Positions 24,505-35,695 of a DNA stretch of 64,000 nt are shown here, in pieces. The stretch covers positions 307,704,485 through 307,768,484 of the forward strand of contig NC_079147.1 of the NCBI RefSeq assembly GCF_945859685.1, given 5' to 3'. Every line of letters begins with the position of its first letter. The stretch's first letter is position 1. Both the position numbers and the translations under genes were made by a program. Below the pieces are notes generated by a model. The model was not told the origin of the DNA. It was given only the letters and a program-made list of their open reading frames with translations, and did no database searches. This DNA is from Eupeodes corollae (taxonomy: Eukaryota > Arthropoda > Insecta > Diptera > Syrphidae).

Positions 24505-25730
24505 CCCATAGGAAGTTGTTGTAATCTGTCCGCTTTGTCAATTTGCAAACTTTGACATTTTTCGACGTTTTAAGGTCCCTAGAGTCGAAACAAAAGATTT
24601 TTAGAGAGAGGTCTGTGCGTGCGTGTGTACGTACGTCCGTACGTTCGCGACGTTTTTTTCGTCGTCCATAGCGCAAGTACCAGAAGAGATATCGATTTCA
24701 AATACATTTTTTTATACAGATAATAAGGCAGAAAGATGCAGAAAGGGCTCTCAAAAAAATTGCGTGGGTGGTTATTTACCATAGCAGTTTGAACAAAAGG
24801 TGAAAATTTTGGTTAACCTTAAATATCTTACGAACCAAAAACGCTAGAGACTTGAATTAAATTTTATATAATTTACAGTAACGTGATATCAAAGAAGTAT
24901 ATTTTTTGAAAAAAATCCATTGAACGGTTTTTTTATAAATCAAAAATAATGTGTCACCTCCGAAAATTTTACGACTAAAATATGATTTCATCTCCAAAAC
25001 AATTTTGTACAACGAAGAATAACGTTTTTGCCATCTGATAAAATTTTGAGAAAAACGAATTAACAGTTTTTTTTATAAAAAATAAAAATCCAAAACAAAA
25101 ATTAATAAAAGCTGCTAAAAAACGATTTTCGACTCATATATCTTTTCAAAACTTTGAGATATTGGCTTTAATTTACTTTTATCTTTCAAAAAATATTTTT
25201 GTCAACATTCAGTAACATTTTGAAAAAAATCTACAAAATTTACAAAAAATTAAAAACCGGAAAAAATTAACAAGAGTTGGTAAAAATGATTTTCGACTCA
25301 AATATCTTTTTAAAAATTGTAGATATTGTCTTCAAATTAATTTTATCTTATAAGAAATATTGTTTTCAACATTAAGTAAATTTTTTTAAAAAATCGAATT
25401 GACAATTTTTTTACAAAAAATTAAAAACCTAAAAAAAAATTCATAAAAGTTGGTAAAAATTGATTTTCGACTCAAATGCTTTTCAAAAATTTAAAATATA
25501 GGCTTCAAACTTATTTTATTTCAGAGAAAATATTGTTTTCGATATTCAGTTATTTTTATATAAAAATCCAACAGTCCGTTGTTTCGTAAAAAATAAAATG
25601 TACAAAAAATAGTACGCAAATTTGGTAAAAATTGATACGACTGCATATAGACAAACTTTTAAGCAAGACAAATCGCGGACGGGATGGGAAGGTATCAATG
25701 TGGGTCGCATCCCAGCCTCTTTTTTTTTTA
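24505..25730 (-). repeat. Family V interspersed repeat, copy C (complete, minus orientation)
   Basis: Both conserved ends are present: CCCATAGGAAGTTGTTGTAAT at the left (written here in part) and GGTATC...GTGGGTCGCATCCCAG at the right. The order is terminal segment, ACGTACG-type microsatellite (about 24608-24650), the GATATCGATTTCAAATA segment, the CGCTAGAGACTTGAATTAAA segment, then about three to four AT-rich repeat units (25040-25560). No coding capacity is seen. It is about 900 bp shorter than copy D, mostly because it has fewer core units. Confidence 0.85.
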
Positions 25731-26049
25731 ATAAAATGTAATAGATTATGTATTTACTTCTGAATAGACCACAAGAGCAAATAGTTTTCAAAACGGTTTA
25801 TTAAATATGACTTAAGTAGGACAATTAATCCAATTTTTTGTTGGTCAATATAAAACCAATTCTTTATTGCTATCTCTTTTATTCTTATCAATAGAGTTGA
25901 ATATATTTATTAGGTGTTATTTAGTTCACAGGTAAGCTTATTAGTGTTCTTAGTTAACTTTTGTAATATGGCCGGAAACACATCACATTATCTAAAGAAA
26001 TAAAAGAAAAAATAATAATATATAATAATAATATAATATAATAAGAATA

Positions 26050-26755
26050 TTAAAGTGGAATGAGCTAAATCAAAATATCAGACAAAAATTACATTCCATA
26101 TTCAGTGTTTTGCCGATTATTAAAATTTTACAAATCCAAAAAGTCATTCCAAGCGGTTCATCGAGGTGACAGACCAAGAAAAACAAAAAAACAACGAGAT
26201 TATAAAATCAGTTCAAAAAGATCATTTTATTACATTACATAAAGACAAATAAGAGCCCTACTCAACTTAAAACGTACTTAAGTTAGAGAAAAATTCTGAA
26301 CTTAAATCTTCAAACAAGCTGGCGATGTTAAAATTTGCTTATGAACACAGCAACTGGCCCGTTTGAAAATGGAGGAACATACTCCTTTCGGTAGAGTCCA
26401 AATTAAATTTTAAGGGTTCCTTTGGTTTGCGTCATGTTCGCAAACCAGCCAAAGAGACACTAAATCCACGTTACACCAAAGCCACTGCTGAAACACAGTG
26501 GAGGAAAGATAAGGGTGTTGGGGATGGTTTTTAGTTTTCAGAGGATCAGTTGCCTCTAAAAACGTGGTTTCAAAAAATGTACGTTTTAAAATGACCACCA
26601 AAGTCCCCAGATCTCAATCCTATAGAAAATCTATTAGAAATTGTAGATCGACGAATTGCAAGAATAAAAATGATCTGCTTGGTCAAATTAAAATAGCTTG
26701 GGAAAGTATCCCAAACAGCATAATAACAATTTATTTGAACTGATTAAAAACAATT
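26050..26755 (+). pseudogene. Tc1-like transposase relic
   Basis: Fragments in order are SGSSR followed by RPRKTKKQRDYK (paired-like DNA-binding region, about 26155-26210), KFAYEHSNWPV (about 26330-26365), SVESKLNFKGSFGLRHVRKP (normally SDESKFNLFGSDG, about 26385-26450; the first catalytic Asp region reads SVES), and PPKSPDLNPIENLLEIVDRR (second and third catalytic region, about 26597-26655). This is the DDE transposase of the Tc1 branch of Tc1/mariner, which excises and inserts at TA. Stops and frameshifts run through it, and terminal inverted repeats were not identified. Confidence 0.8.
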
Positions 26756-26759
26756 GGTT

Positions 26760-28430
26760 TGCTTAAAAAAATACTAGCAATATTTTAGTAAGTTTTAAAA
26801 AACAAATGTATTTTTTAAAAGTTGCTTTGGTTTCAACTGAACTAATTGTACTTATTGTGCTATATTTAATGAACTTTTACAAAAACCATTTTATTTTATT
26901 TTCCTTTAGTAACTTTAAATATTTATTTATATTTTAAAACAGAAATATACAATAAGTGAATCCTTAATTTGATTTTAAATTATTTAACAATCAAGACAAT
27001 ACAAGTTACTTTTGAGTTTATCATTATTTTGAGTTGCACTTCTATATCCCAATTATACAAAGGATATTAACATAGAAATTAATCTAAAAACCTACAAGAA
27101 CAATCGCAAACGAAACATTTGATTGTATTAGAAGTAGTAGACAGGGAAACATTATTTATAAAAATGAGGAAAGGTATCGAAGAAAAAACAGACCGAAATC
27201 ACGAAATTTCGATAAGATACTACTCTATCAAACGCCTTGGAAATAACTAGTTGCGATTAACAAGAGTAGAAGAAGAGGAAATGCGTACACAGGGGTTTTG
27301 CTTCTATCATAATAGCGCTGATTTTATCCAAACCAATGCACTTAGATCTCTAATCTTGTAATGAATTTAGCTCGAAGTTTGTATTAATGTCTCTGCTGAG
27401 AAAAAAGACGGAGAATTTTTTCAAAAATTACAAAAAACTATCTTCTAAATTCTTTTAAATTCGATTTGTATATCTCAAAGCAGCTCTCCCACTCCTTGCA
27501 TGCAATCATTTTTTTTAACGCATCAGCTCTTTTATTATTTTAGTATCAATCAATATCAATTCAAATAGGTGTAGACGAATAGGTCTCTTAAGTTTACAAA
27601 ATAGCTTTAAATGTACATGGTTCTATATGGTTCGAGCTTTTGGTAAATTGGTCCCGAATTAGGAATATAGAAACTGTGAGTGTAGTTGTCATCAATCGAG
27701 ATTTCTTTTTCCAAAATAGTTTTCACTGATTTTGTCTATATTTTAACGAGTTGAGATAAGGTCCTGAACTTTCAATTGTGACAATTTTAAAGTTTAAAGC
27801 ATCGATTCTTTAATTTTTTAGCTTATCAGTTGCCTCGACTACCTCTTGCTTTCTCCATGTTTGAAAAATTCTTAAAACTTTATTTTCGATAAGGCTTTCT
27901 CACTGAAAACATTCTGGAACAATTTAATCATTTCGGCCGGAAGAATTTTCAAGGTATTCAATAATCAAATGTTTCCTGTTTTTTGAATATAAGTCATATT
28001 ATTTCGCTGATAAATTGGTTTCGAGCAAAAACGATATTGTCAAATTTGTCATGCAATAGGTAAATATACATTTTCCAAAGATATCAATTTCTCTTTAAAC
28101 ATTTAGTTTTGCCTCTTATCCTATTTTTTGATTACGTATATAATTTATGTCATGTCTTTACGTTTGATGGGTGTTGTTTTCGTAATAAACTTGATGATAA
28201 GACTACATTTCTATTTCGATCCAATTTATCTTTTGATTTTGGTATCTCAAAGAGCATTAAACTTATTACACCATTCCGTGTATAAGCTTTTTGCTATATA
28301 TCTCCCTTCTTCTGTGTGCTCAATATTAATCAAAAGCAGTTGGTTATTGCTTGATGGTTGGCTGCCTAATGCTTATATACACCCACCCGGTCCTGCCATA
28401 GCTTAGCCGAAGGCTAGGTTTCTATTGAAA
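26760..28430. other. AT-rich DNA, no gene seen
   Basis: A 92-codon hydrophobic frame at 28128-28406 was considered, but it has the composition expected of random TTT/ATT-rich DNA and has no support from motifs or splice signals. Confidence 0.4.
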
Positions 28431-29930
28431 ATTTTGAAAATGATAAATTAACCCCCGTCTATACTGACTATGGTTCACGTTGTTTGTGTTGTTGTTTTCT
28501 TTTTCGTCAATTCTGTGTTTAACCAACTGGAAATTGTAAATATTAATATTTTCTAGAAAAATTGTTTATGTTTCTCTCATTACACTTTTTTTACCCAGCC
28601 CCAAAACAATGAAAAGAGACTCTGTCTTTTCCATCCAGCCCAGTCCATCAACAACCATCCCAATCAACCACCCACGACCCACCTATCCCGAGACTCATCA
28701 ATCTCATAAAAAAAGAAAGAAGACAAAATAGAACAACACGCAAAAAAGGACTTTCCTCTTCAGGACTTCGAGAGTGTTTCTAATTTGTGAAGGCTCACGC
28801 ACCACAAATGCGAATGTTTTCTTTTTTACGATTCCTCCAACTTAGTCCTGCCGTGATTATAAGCAAAGGTTTTTTTTCTGCTGCATCGAGGCGATAGAAA
28901 AGCGTTTTACGACTTTTTAAAATTGTCATTAAATTCAACCCCCCTCCAAGTCCCTCCAAAAAAAACGAGACACGAAGGAAAATGGGAATTGTGAATCCTT
29001 ATTTGGAAGAAAAAATATCCTGTGAGCTGATTAATATCATTGAAGTCTGAATTTTTACAAAAGCTGTATTTTTGGAGGAAGACTCCCACCATTCCACTCG
29101 TTCTAATTTAGTTTTTGCTTCTTTCTTTTTTTAGGGTTTACTACAAAGGAAAGGCAAAAAACTGCAAGCAAAGACATTCCAATTTTTAGGGGTAGTTGGT
29201 TGTTAGGGGAGGAAGTCAAAATGATGAACTCGTTAAATTAAAGAAAACCAAATGCCATCCTATCTTTTTCTGTACCTCAAGGACAAAACGTGTACTCAGT
29301 ACCTAAACCTATACCTACCTACCCTACATACCTCTCTTCACTCTTGTGCTTGTACTTCGTTGTATAGAGAAAAAGGCAAGGCACAGAGAAGAAGATGACG
29401 AGAGAAAAAAAAAACAGATTTAATTAAATGGAAAAAGGAAGAAAAATATAGTATAGAATCCTTAACCTGCATAAATTTTGAAATGCAAATTTTACGCCTT
29501 TACGACGCACTCAAAACCAGCAGGCATAGTATCCTTAGGAAGGTACATACACACAGAGAGGCTTATGCAAGGATGTTTTATAGGTTGCCTTGCCGCTCAT
29601 AGACTTCTTTTGAGTTTATATATTTTATGATTTCATTTTTTTCTTTTTCTTCTTAAGCATGGTTTGAGCTATGTGTAGTCGTTTTGTTTTATTTTCGTTT
29701 TCCTTTCTTTTTATTTGAATGCGTGGTGAACCAGGATGAGAAGAAATATAAATTAAGTATAAGCAGCAATAAGCATCAAATTTACAATGCATAAAGGGAG
29801 TGGGTTTTGTTTTGCATTTTGTTAAGAAACTTTGAGGGGCTTTGGAGCTAAATCTTATAAAGCAAAGGAACTTAAACCAAAATGTGAATTTTTTCATATT
29901 TTGTTTAAATTTCAAACATCAGGAAGGAAA
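28430..29930. other. Low-repeat, moderately GC-balanced block
   Basis: Cytosine-rich tracts (about 28600-28690) and purine-rich stretches (about 29380-29450) occur, and no mobile element is recognisable. It resembles the 20.6-23.2, 36.4-37.9, 43.7-44.8 and 53.4-54.8 kb blocks. Regulatory function is possible but not shown. Confidence 0.3.
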
Positions 29931-30014
29931 GACTAGAGACGTGCAAATTGCACAATGAAAACCCTTATCTAAAGCTCTTTTTTTAATTATTAGATAAATT
30001 AGCAATTTTTATAA

Positions 30015-30890
30015 AATTCAGGAGTTAGACTTTGCAATTAGTTTCTTTACGACGTCAATTCCATCTGAGCAGGTTCCACAATCTTCTCTGGTTTTTAGAA
30101 GAGCAGCGGCATATTGTCCTGCTTGAGAATCATTGTGTATTCGTAGTCAGACAAAACATTTCTATATATACCCATAAGACAGATGCTCTCAAACATGTGT
30201 TTATTTCATCTGCCGGTGTACCTCTTGTAAGTACCGGCAGGGTCTGCCTAAAGTCGCCAGCTAAGAAAGCCACCATCCCTCCCATGATAGCCTGGTACTT
30301 CTTGATGTCTTTCAGTATACCTCATAGTGCTACAACTGCTTTTTTGTGGGACATTGTACATACATCCCAAACCAACAATTTACTCGTACATTGCTGAAAC
30401 ATTCTTTCACGCTCACTACTTTTGCTGATATTACATACTGCCGTTTCCTCATGAGCTAAGTTCAACGGCAGTTTCAGAACCGAGTGCGCTTTCCGTCCAA
30501 ACAGCGAAGCTAAAGCAACTCAATTGTTATTCGAAATTTGTGATAACAATAGATTTAAAAGAAAAGTTCTGCCTGTGCCTCTTGGAGCATCTTAAAAACC
30601 ACCTTCTCCGCTGGAAATTTTGTGTATAACTGTGTCCAAAACTATTTTTTTTCTGAATTTAAAAGTGGAACATCCTTTGTTATTCTCTGCTCTAGAGCGA
30701 CAGTATCATAATTTGCCTCTCGAGCTAAATTTCTTCTCAATTCCTCAATTCTCTGTGGTCTCGTCATCCCAAATTCAGACTTATCTTTCCCAGTAATGTT
30801 TATAACGTGATCTTCTACAAAAGTTGCTTTCCTGTTATAGCAATTTTATCCAAATATTATTCAAATTTATGATAAGATTTCCCGGAAAGT
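30015..30890 (-). pseudogene. Helitron Pif1-like helicase relic
   Basis: Minus-strand translation gives, from high to low coordinates, ELRRNLAREANYDTVAL (about 30745-30695), then DAPRGTGRTFLLNLLLSQI (Walker A; normally GGTGKT, so the catalytic Lys reads Arg), AHSVLKLPLNLAHEE, CNISKSSERERMF, KLLVWDVCTMSHKKAV (Walker B; normally WDE, here Val replaces the catalytic Glu), and MVAFLAGDFRQTLPVLTRGT followed by PADEINTCLRASVLW. This is the helicase half of a Helitron transposase. Frameshifts are few inside the helicase, so this copy is younger than the one at 15.9-17.4 kb, but both ATPase motifs are damaged. The Rep domain is absent. Confidence 0.88.
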
Positions 30891-30892
30891 AA

Positions 30893-31197
30893 TTTTTCCC
30901 ATGTTTTCCCGAGGTTAAAAGTAACTCATGTTCTTTCTTAAATCTCAAGCTCCTTACCAAATTTCATATAAATCTGTGCAGTAGTTCAGTGCAGGTGTAA
31001 AAGCGATCGGACAACCTGAATTTTCCCATGGGAATGCGTTATTAGTCCGGGGTAAAAAGTAGCCTATGTCCTTTTTCGGGTATTGAAATATCTCCACACA
31101 AATTTCATGCAAATTGGTTTAGTAGTTTAGGCGTGATTAAGTAACAGACAGACAGAAAGAGTTACTTTCACATTTATAACATTAGTATATGGATTTT
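30893..31197 (+). mobile_element. RTE-type LINE 3' tail or related SINE fragment
   Basis: The segment contains CCAAATTTCATATAAATC, a second CAAATTTCATGCAAATTGGT, GTTTAGGCGTGATTAAGTAAC, ACAGACAGACAGA and GAGTTACTTTCACATTTATAA, finishing TATTAGTATATGGAT. I recognise this order as the 3' tail shared by RTE-clade LINEs and their SINEs in many insects. Two offset versions of the AAATTTCAT segment suggest a partial internal duplication or two nested tails. No coding sequence remains. It sits directly beside the minus-strand Helitron relic. Confidence 0.65.
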
Positions 31198-31199
31198 TA

Positions 31200-31245
31200 G
31201 TCGATGTCTCTACTGGTTCCTGAGATATGGATGACGAAAAAAGCT
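31200..31245 (+). repeat. Short decayed match to one end of family V
   Basis: TCGATGTCTCTACTGG followed by TCCTGAGATATGGATGACGA resembles the TCGATATCTCTTCTGG and TTGAGCTATGGACGACGA stretch of family V. The match is only about 45 bp, so it may be chance or a very old fragment. Confidence 0.3.
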
Positions 31246-31249
31246 TTCT

Positions 31250-32212
31250 CATTATTTTAATTGGTTTGTCAAGTAATTTTTGTTTTCTAGAAATTTTTCT
31301 AACCCAAATTAGCTTGAAATGCCTGCGAGACAAATGGCTTGCTGTATGTGGCTAAATATTACAATCCAAACCAATCGTCTGAATACGCATCCTTAATGAC
31401 TACTAACAATTACATAAGTTCTTAACAGATTTTCTGTCAACTTTTCTACTTGGAGTAAACTATATTTTTGATGTATGTTAAAATTAAATGTGTATGAACT
31501 TTTTCAACAACATACACAATTGCTTTGACTTTCAAACTGTTATATCATTTAATTTTTGAGGAAGTTTCTGTTCGGTTTTTGTCTAAGAAAGCTTAAGATT
31601 CCAAATTCTTCATTAAAATTTACCAAATTTTGTATCTTACTATATTTCTGTTTAATTGTAATAAAGTAATTGCATTTCTAACCAGTTTCATTTTCGGAAC
31701 ACTATTTAAGCTCTCTTAAGAAAACCAACCAAAAATACGCTCCATCAATAAAGATTATTTTGTTACTAAAAGTTTGGTCAATTTGCAACTTCCTTAAAAT
31801 CCTGTTAGTGAATAAATGGAGGGGTTTGAGCTCATGGGTTAGTTGAATTTTTGTGTGAGAGAGCAGGCCCAAATAACGACGTTAGATTCTCCATATTGTG
31901 GTAAGTGACAAGCCAAATTCTTGTGAGCAGACAAAATCGAATCGTCCCTGCATTTATTTCTGTCTCTAAGTTTTACTTTAAGTTCTTAACTTAACTTAAA
32001 AAACCTTTCTTTCTATTTTAAAAGAGAGTTCCAAAATCTGAAGTAAAAAGAAATATACGAAACATTTTGTATCTAACTGCTTGACAATATGCAATATGCT
32101 AAATTGCACGAAGTTACTCATGTGTCTAAAAAGTCTGTTTAAAAATATTTACTGTATTTTAAGATTTGAAAATGTACTTGTTTGTATTCAAAAATATACA
32201 ATTTTACAAAAA
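31250..32212. other. AT-rich DNA, no gene seen
   Basis: No supported feature before the Helitron boundary at 32213. Confidence 0.4.
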
Positions 32213-33495
32213 TCTATATATATAAAAGAAAGTCGTGTTAGTTACACCACTTATAACTCAAGAACGGCAGAACAGATTTGGCTGAAAATTGGTAGGGAGG
32301 TAGCTCAGAGCCAGGAGACGGACATAGGATACTTTTTCGTTCGACAGCGTTCCCGTGTGACTTGACATGAAACGTCAGTCACTATAAAACGTGGTATAAC
32401 AAAAAAGAATCAGACTTGGAATAACAAAACGCAAATGACAGCTATGTAATTGACGTAAAATGACAGCTATGTAATGACGTATGGATGACAATTTGATATT
32501 TGTAAGAAATCAATATTAAAACTATTTCTATTAAATAAATAATTAAGAAGTGGATTGAAGTGAATTGAAGTTTAATTAAAAGTGAAGTGAAGTTTAATTA
32601 ATAATGCCGCGACCAGCCTGACGCTCTGGATCGTACGCTTAGGAATTTTAGAACTGAGTAACGACCGATGAGAGGTGTTGTGATACTGTTTGCAGGTGTG
32701 CCAAGAGGTATAAAATCGTCGTTTCTGTGGACTTCTGTCAAACTTTTAAGGTTGACCACAAATATGCGCGTACATTTGGGTGGTGATAGTAATGCAGCAC
32801 AATTTTCAAGAACTCTTTTGGATATAGAAAATGGAAATATTTTAAATAATGATGGTGAAGTACTAATAGAACCAACATTTGCTACTAGCGTAACTAGACA
32901 AGATGAATTAAAAGCTAATGTTTACCCGTCGCCCAAAATTTTAGAAAAAGCGGATGACTGGTAACGCGAACGAGTGATTTTAGAACCTAAAAACGATTCT
33001 GTTCTAAGCATAAATCATAAAATTCTTTCAATGTTTGAAGCCCATCAACAAACTTATCTTTCTATTGATAATCTGACTGATCAAGATGATGCTATTGATA
33101 TTCCAATCGAATTTTTGAATTCTTTGAATACATAAGAACTTCCTTGGCATAAACTAAACTTGAAAATTGCGGCTTCAATAATACTTATGAGGAATCAAAT
33201 GCACCGAAATTATGCAATGGTACTATGCCCTATAAAGCTTTGTTTTGCTATGTCTATCAATAAGGCACGGACACTGAGGGTTGCAGGCATTTATATCACC
33301 AATCCCTGTTTTACCCACGGACAATTTTATGCTTACAAAAAAGTATTTTAACCATAATAGAAATATATATAGAGATACTTTATAAAAATGATTAAATAAA
33401 AAAGGCACAATATAAGAAAATAGTAGTTTTTCATCCTAATTTTTTTATATAAAATAGTTGAATACCTCCCGGGTGAAGTCGGGTAAACCAGCTAG
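32213..33495 (+). mobile_element. Short Helitron with intact termini and internal deletions
   Basis: The 5' end is TCTATATATATAAAAG preceded by A, and the 3' end is CTAG followed by T, matching Helitron insertion between A and T with 5'-TC and CTRR-3' ends. A short GC-rich stem (33468-33471 with 33480-33483) lies 8 bp before the terminal CTAG, as expected for the rolling-circle termination hairpin. Inside are a 5' non-coding leader with a 24-bp tandem duplication (about 32433-32483), an ATG at 32604 starting MPRPA, and pieces of the helicase. The Rep catalytic core is missing, so it cannot transpose on its own but could be mobilised by an autonomous relative. Confidence 0.85.
32604..33351 (+). 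pseudogene. Internally deleted Helitron transposase (N-terminus plus helicase pieces)
   Basis: MPRPA at 32604 is the usual Helitron protein start. After about 20 codons with stops the sequence jumps into the helicase. The frame 32668-32964 reads RGVVILFAGVPRG, LTTNMRVHLGGDSNAAQFSR and LLDIENGNI. The next frame (32965-33135) reads RVILEPKNDSVLSINHKIL, then TYLSIDNLTDQDDA and PIEFLNSLN. The last frame (33160-33351) reads LCFAMSINKARTLRVAGI, then NPCFTHGQFYAY. These blocks are in the correct order for the C-terminal half of the Pif1-like helicase. Walker A, the DE box and the HUH nuclease are all missing. Confidence 0.85.
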
Positions 33496-33799
33496 TACAA
33501 TATAAATTTCATTTAATCAATCAAAAAACTTTAATTCATTATTTTTTTTTTATTTGAAGTTCCTTAAAAAATATTGACACTTTCCAAAATGCATCCAATA
33601 TTCTTAAGGCAAGATAAGATACTGTGCAGACAAAAATGATTAAAATAGGTTCATTAATTCTTGAGATATCTTAAAAACAAAAAAAGAGGCTGGAATGCGA
33701 CCCACACTGATAACTTCCCATCCCGTCTGTCGATTTGTCTTGCTTAAAAGTTTGTCTTTATGTACTCGTATCAATTTTTACCAAATTTGCGTACTCTTT

Positions 33800-35230
33800 T
33801 TGTAGATTTTATTTTTTATATGAAAAAACGGACTGTTGGATTTTTATATTAAAATTACTGAATATCGAAAACAATATTTTTTGTGAAATAAAATAAGTTT
33901 CAAGCCAATATTTTTAAGTTTTGAAAAGCTGTTTGAGCCGAAAGTAAATTTTTACCAAGTAAAACTTGGTATTGTTTTATTTTAGAGTTTTATTTTTTGT
34001 AAAAAAAACTGTCAATTCGATTTTTTAAAAATTTTACCAACAATATTTCTTATGAGATAAAATTACTTTAAAGCCAATACTTAAAATTTTTAAAGAGATA
34101 TTTGAGTCGAAAATCAATTTTTACCAACTTTTATACATTTTTTTTAGGTTTTTATTTTTTGTAAAAAAACTGTCAATTCGATTTTTTTCAAACTCTAATT
34201 GAATGTTGAGAGCAAGATTTTTTGAAAGATAAAAGTAAATTAAAGCCAATATCTCAAAGTTTTGAAAAGATATTTGAGTCGAAAATCAATTTTTACCAAC
34301 TTTTATAAATTATTTTTTTAGGTTTTTATTTTTTGTAAAAAAACTATCAATTCGATTTTTTTCAAACTTTAATTGTATGTTGACAACAAGATTTTTTGAA
34401 AGTTAAAAGATAATTAAAGCCAATATCTCAAAGTTTTGAAAAGATATTTGAGTCAAAAATCAATTTTTACCAACTTTTATAAATTATTTTTTTTAGGTTT
34501 TTAGTTTTTGTAAAGAAAACTATCAATCCGATTTTTTTCAAACTTTAATTGTATGTTGACAACAAGATTTTTTGAAAGATAAAAGTAAATTAAAGCCAAT
34601 ATCTCAAAGTTTTGAAAAGATATTTGAGTCGAAAATCAATTTTTACCAACTTTTATAATTTTTTTTTAGGTTTTTATTTTTTGTAAAAAAACTGTCAATT
34701 CGATTTTTTTCAAACTTTAACTGAATGTTGACAACAAGATTTTTTGAAAGATAAAAGTAAATAAAAGCCAATATCTCAAAGTTTTGAAAAGATATTTGAG
34801 TCGAAAATCAATTTTTACCAACTTTTATAAATTTTTTGTTTAGGTTTTTATTTTGTGTAAAAAAAACTGTCAATTCGATTTTTTTCAAACTTTAATTGTA
34901 TGTTGACAACAAAATTTTTTGAAAGATAAAAGTAAATTAAAGCCAATATCTCAAAGTTTTGAAAAGATATTCGAGTCGAAAATCAATTTTTACCAACTTT
35001 TATAAATTTTTTTTTTAGGTTTTTATTTTTTGTAAAAAAAACTGTCAATTCGATTTTTCTCAAAATTTTTCAGAATGTTGAAAACAATATTTCTTATAAG
35101 ATAAAATAAAATTGAAGCCTTAGTTTCAAGTTTTTGAAAAGATATTTGAATCGATATTCAATTTTTACGAACTTTGAATAATGTTTTTTTTTAGATTTTT
35201 ATTTTTTATAAAAAAACTGTCAATTAGATT
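33800..35230. repeat. Tandem array, about 174-bp period, about 8 units
   Basis: The TTTGAGTCGAAAATCAATTT motif (or its variants) recurs at 33932, 34101, 34273, 34447, 34623, 34795, 34970 and 35145, giving spacings of 169, 172, 174, 176, 172, 175 and 175 bp. The middle units are more alike than the edge units, as expected when unequal exchange homogenises an array from the centre. Length variation comes mainly from poly-T/poly-A runs in each unit. Confidence 0.9.
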
Positions 35231-35649
35231 TTTCTCAAAATCTTATCAGATGTCAAAAACATTATTCTTCGTTGCACAAAATTTTTTTAGAGATAAAATC
35301 GTATTTCAGTCGTAAAATTTTGGGGGTGGCAAATTTTTTTTTTCAGTTTTATTGATTTAAAAAAAAACCGTTATATTGATTTTTTTCAAAAAATATACCT
35401 GTTTGGTATCACGTTACAATCTATTATATAAAATTTAATTCAAGTCTTTAGCGTTTTTGGTTCGTAAGATATTTAGGGTTAACCAAAATTTTCACCATTT
35501 TTTCAAACTGCTATAGTAAAAAAACCACCCACGCAATTTTCTTGAGAGCCCTTTCTGCATCTTTCTGCCTTATTATCTGTATAACAAAATTTATTTGAAG
35601 TCGATATCTCTTCTGGTTCTTGAGCTATAGACAACGAAAAAAACGTCGC

Positions 35650-35695
35650 GAACGTACGGACGTACGGACGTACGGACGTACGGACATACGGACGT
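35650..35695. repeat. ACGTACGG-type microsatellite
   Basis: An 8-bp unit close to CGTACGGA is repeated about five times inside family V copy D. Versions of the same microsatellite are in copy B (about 3858-3888) and copy C (about 24608-24650). Confidence 0.9.

Noticed and set aside
28128..28406. 92-codon hydrophobic plus-strand frame
   Set aside because: The Leu/Ile/Phe content is what TTT/ATT-rich DNA gives by chance. There is no homology or signal support.
33800..35230. CRISPR-like array reading of the regularly spaced repeats
   Set aside because: The period of about 174 bp, whole-unit similarity without unique spacers, and the eukaryotic context make this a satellite, not a CRISPR array.
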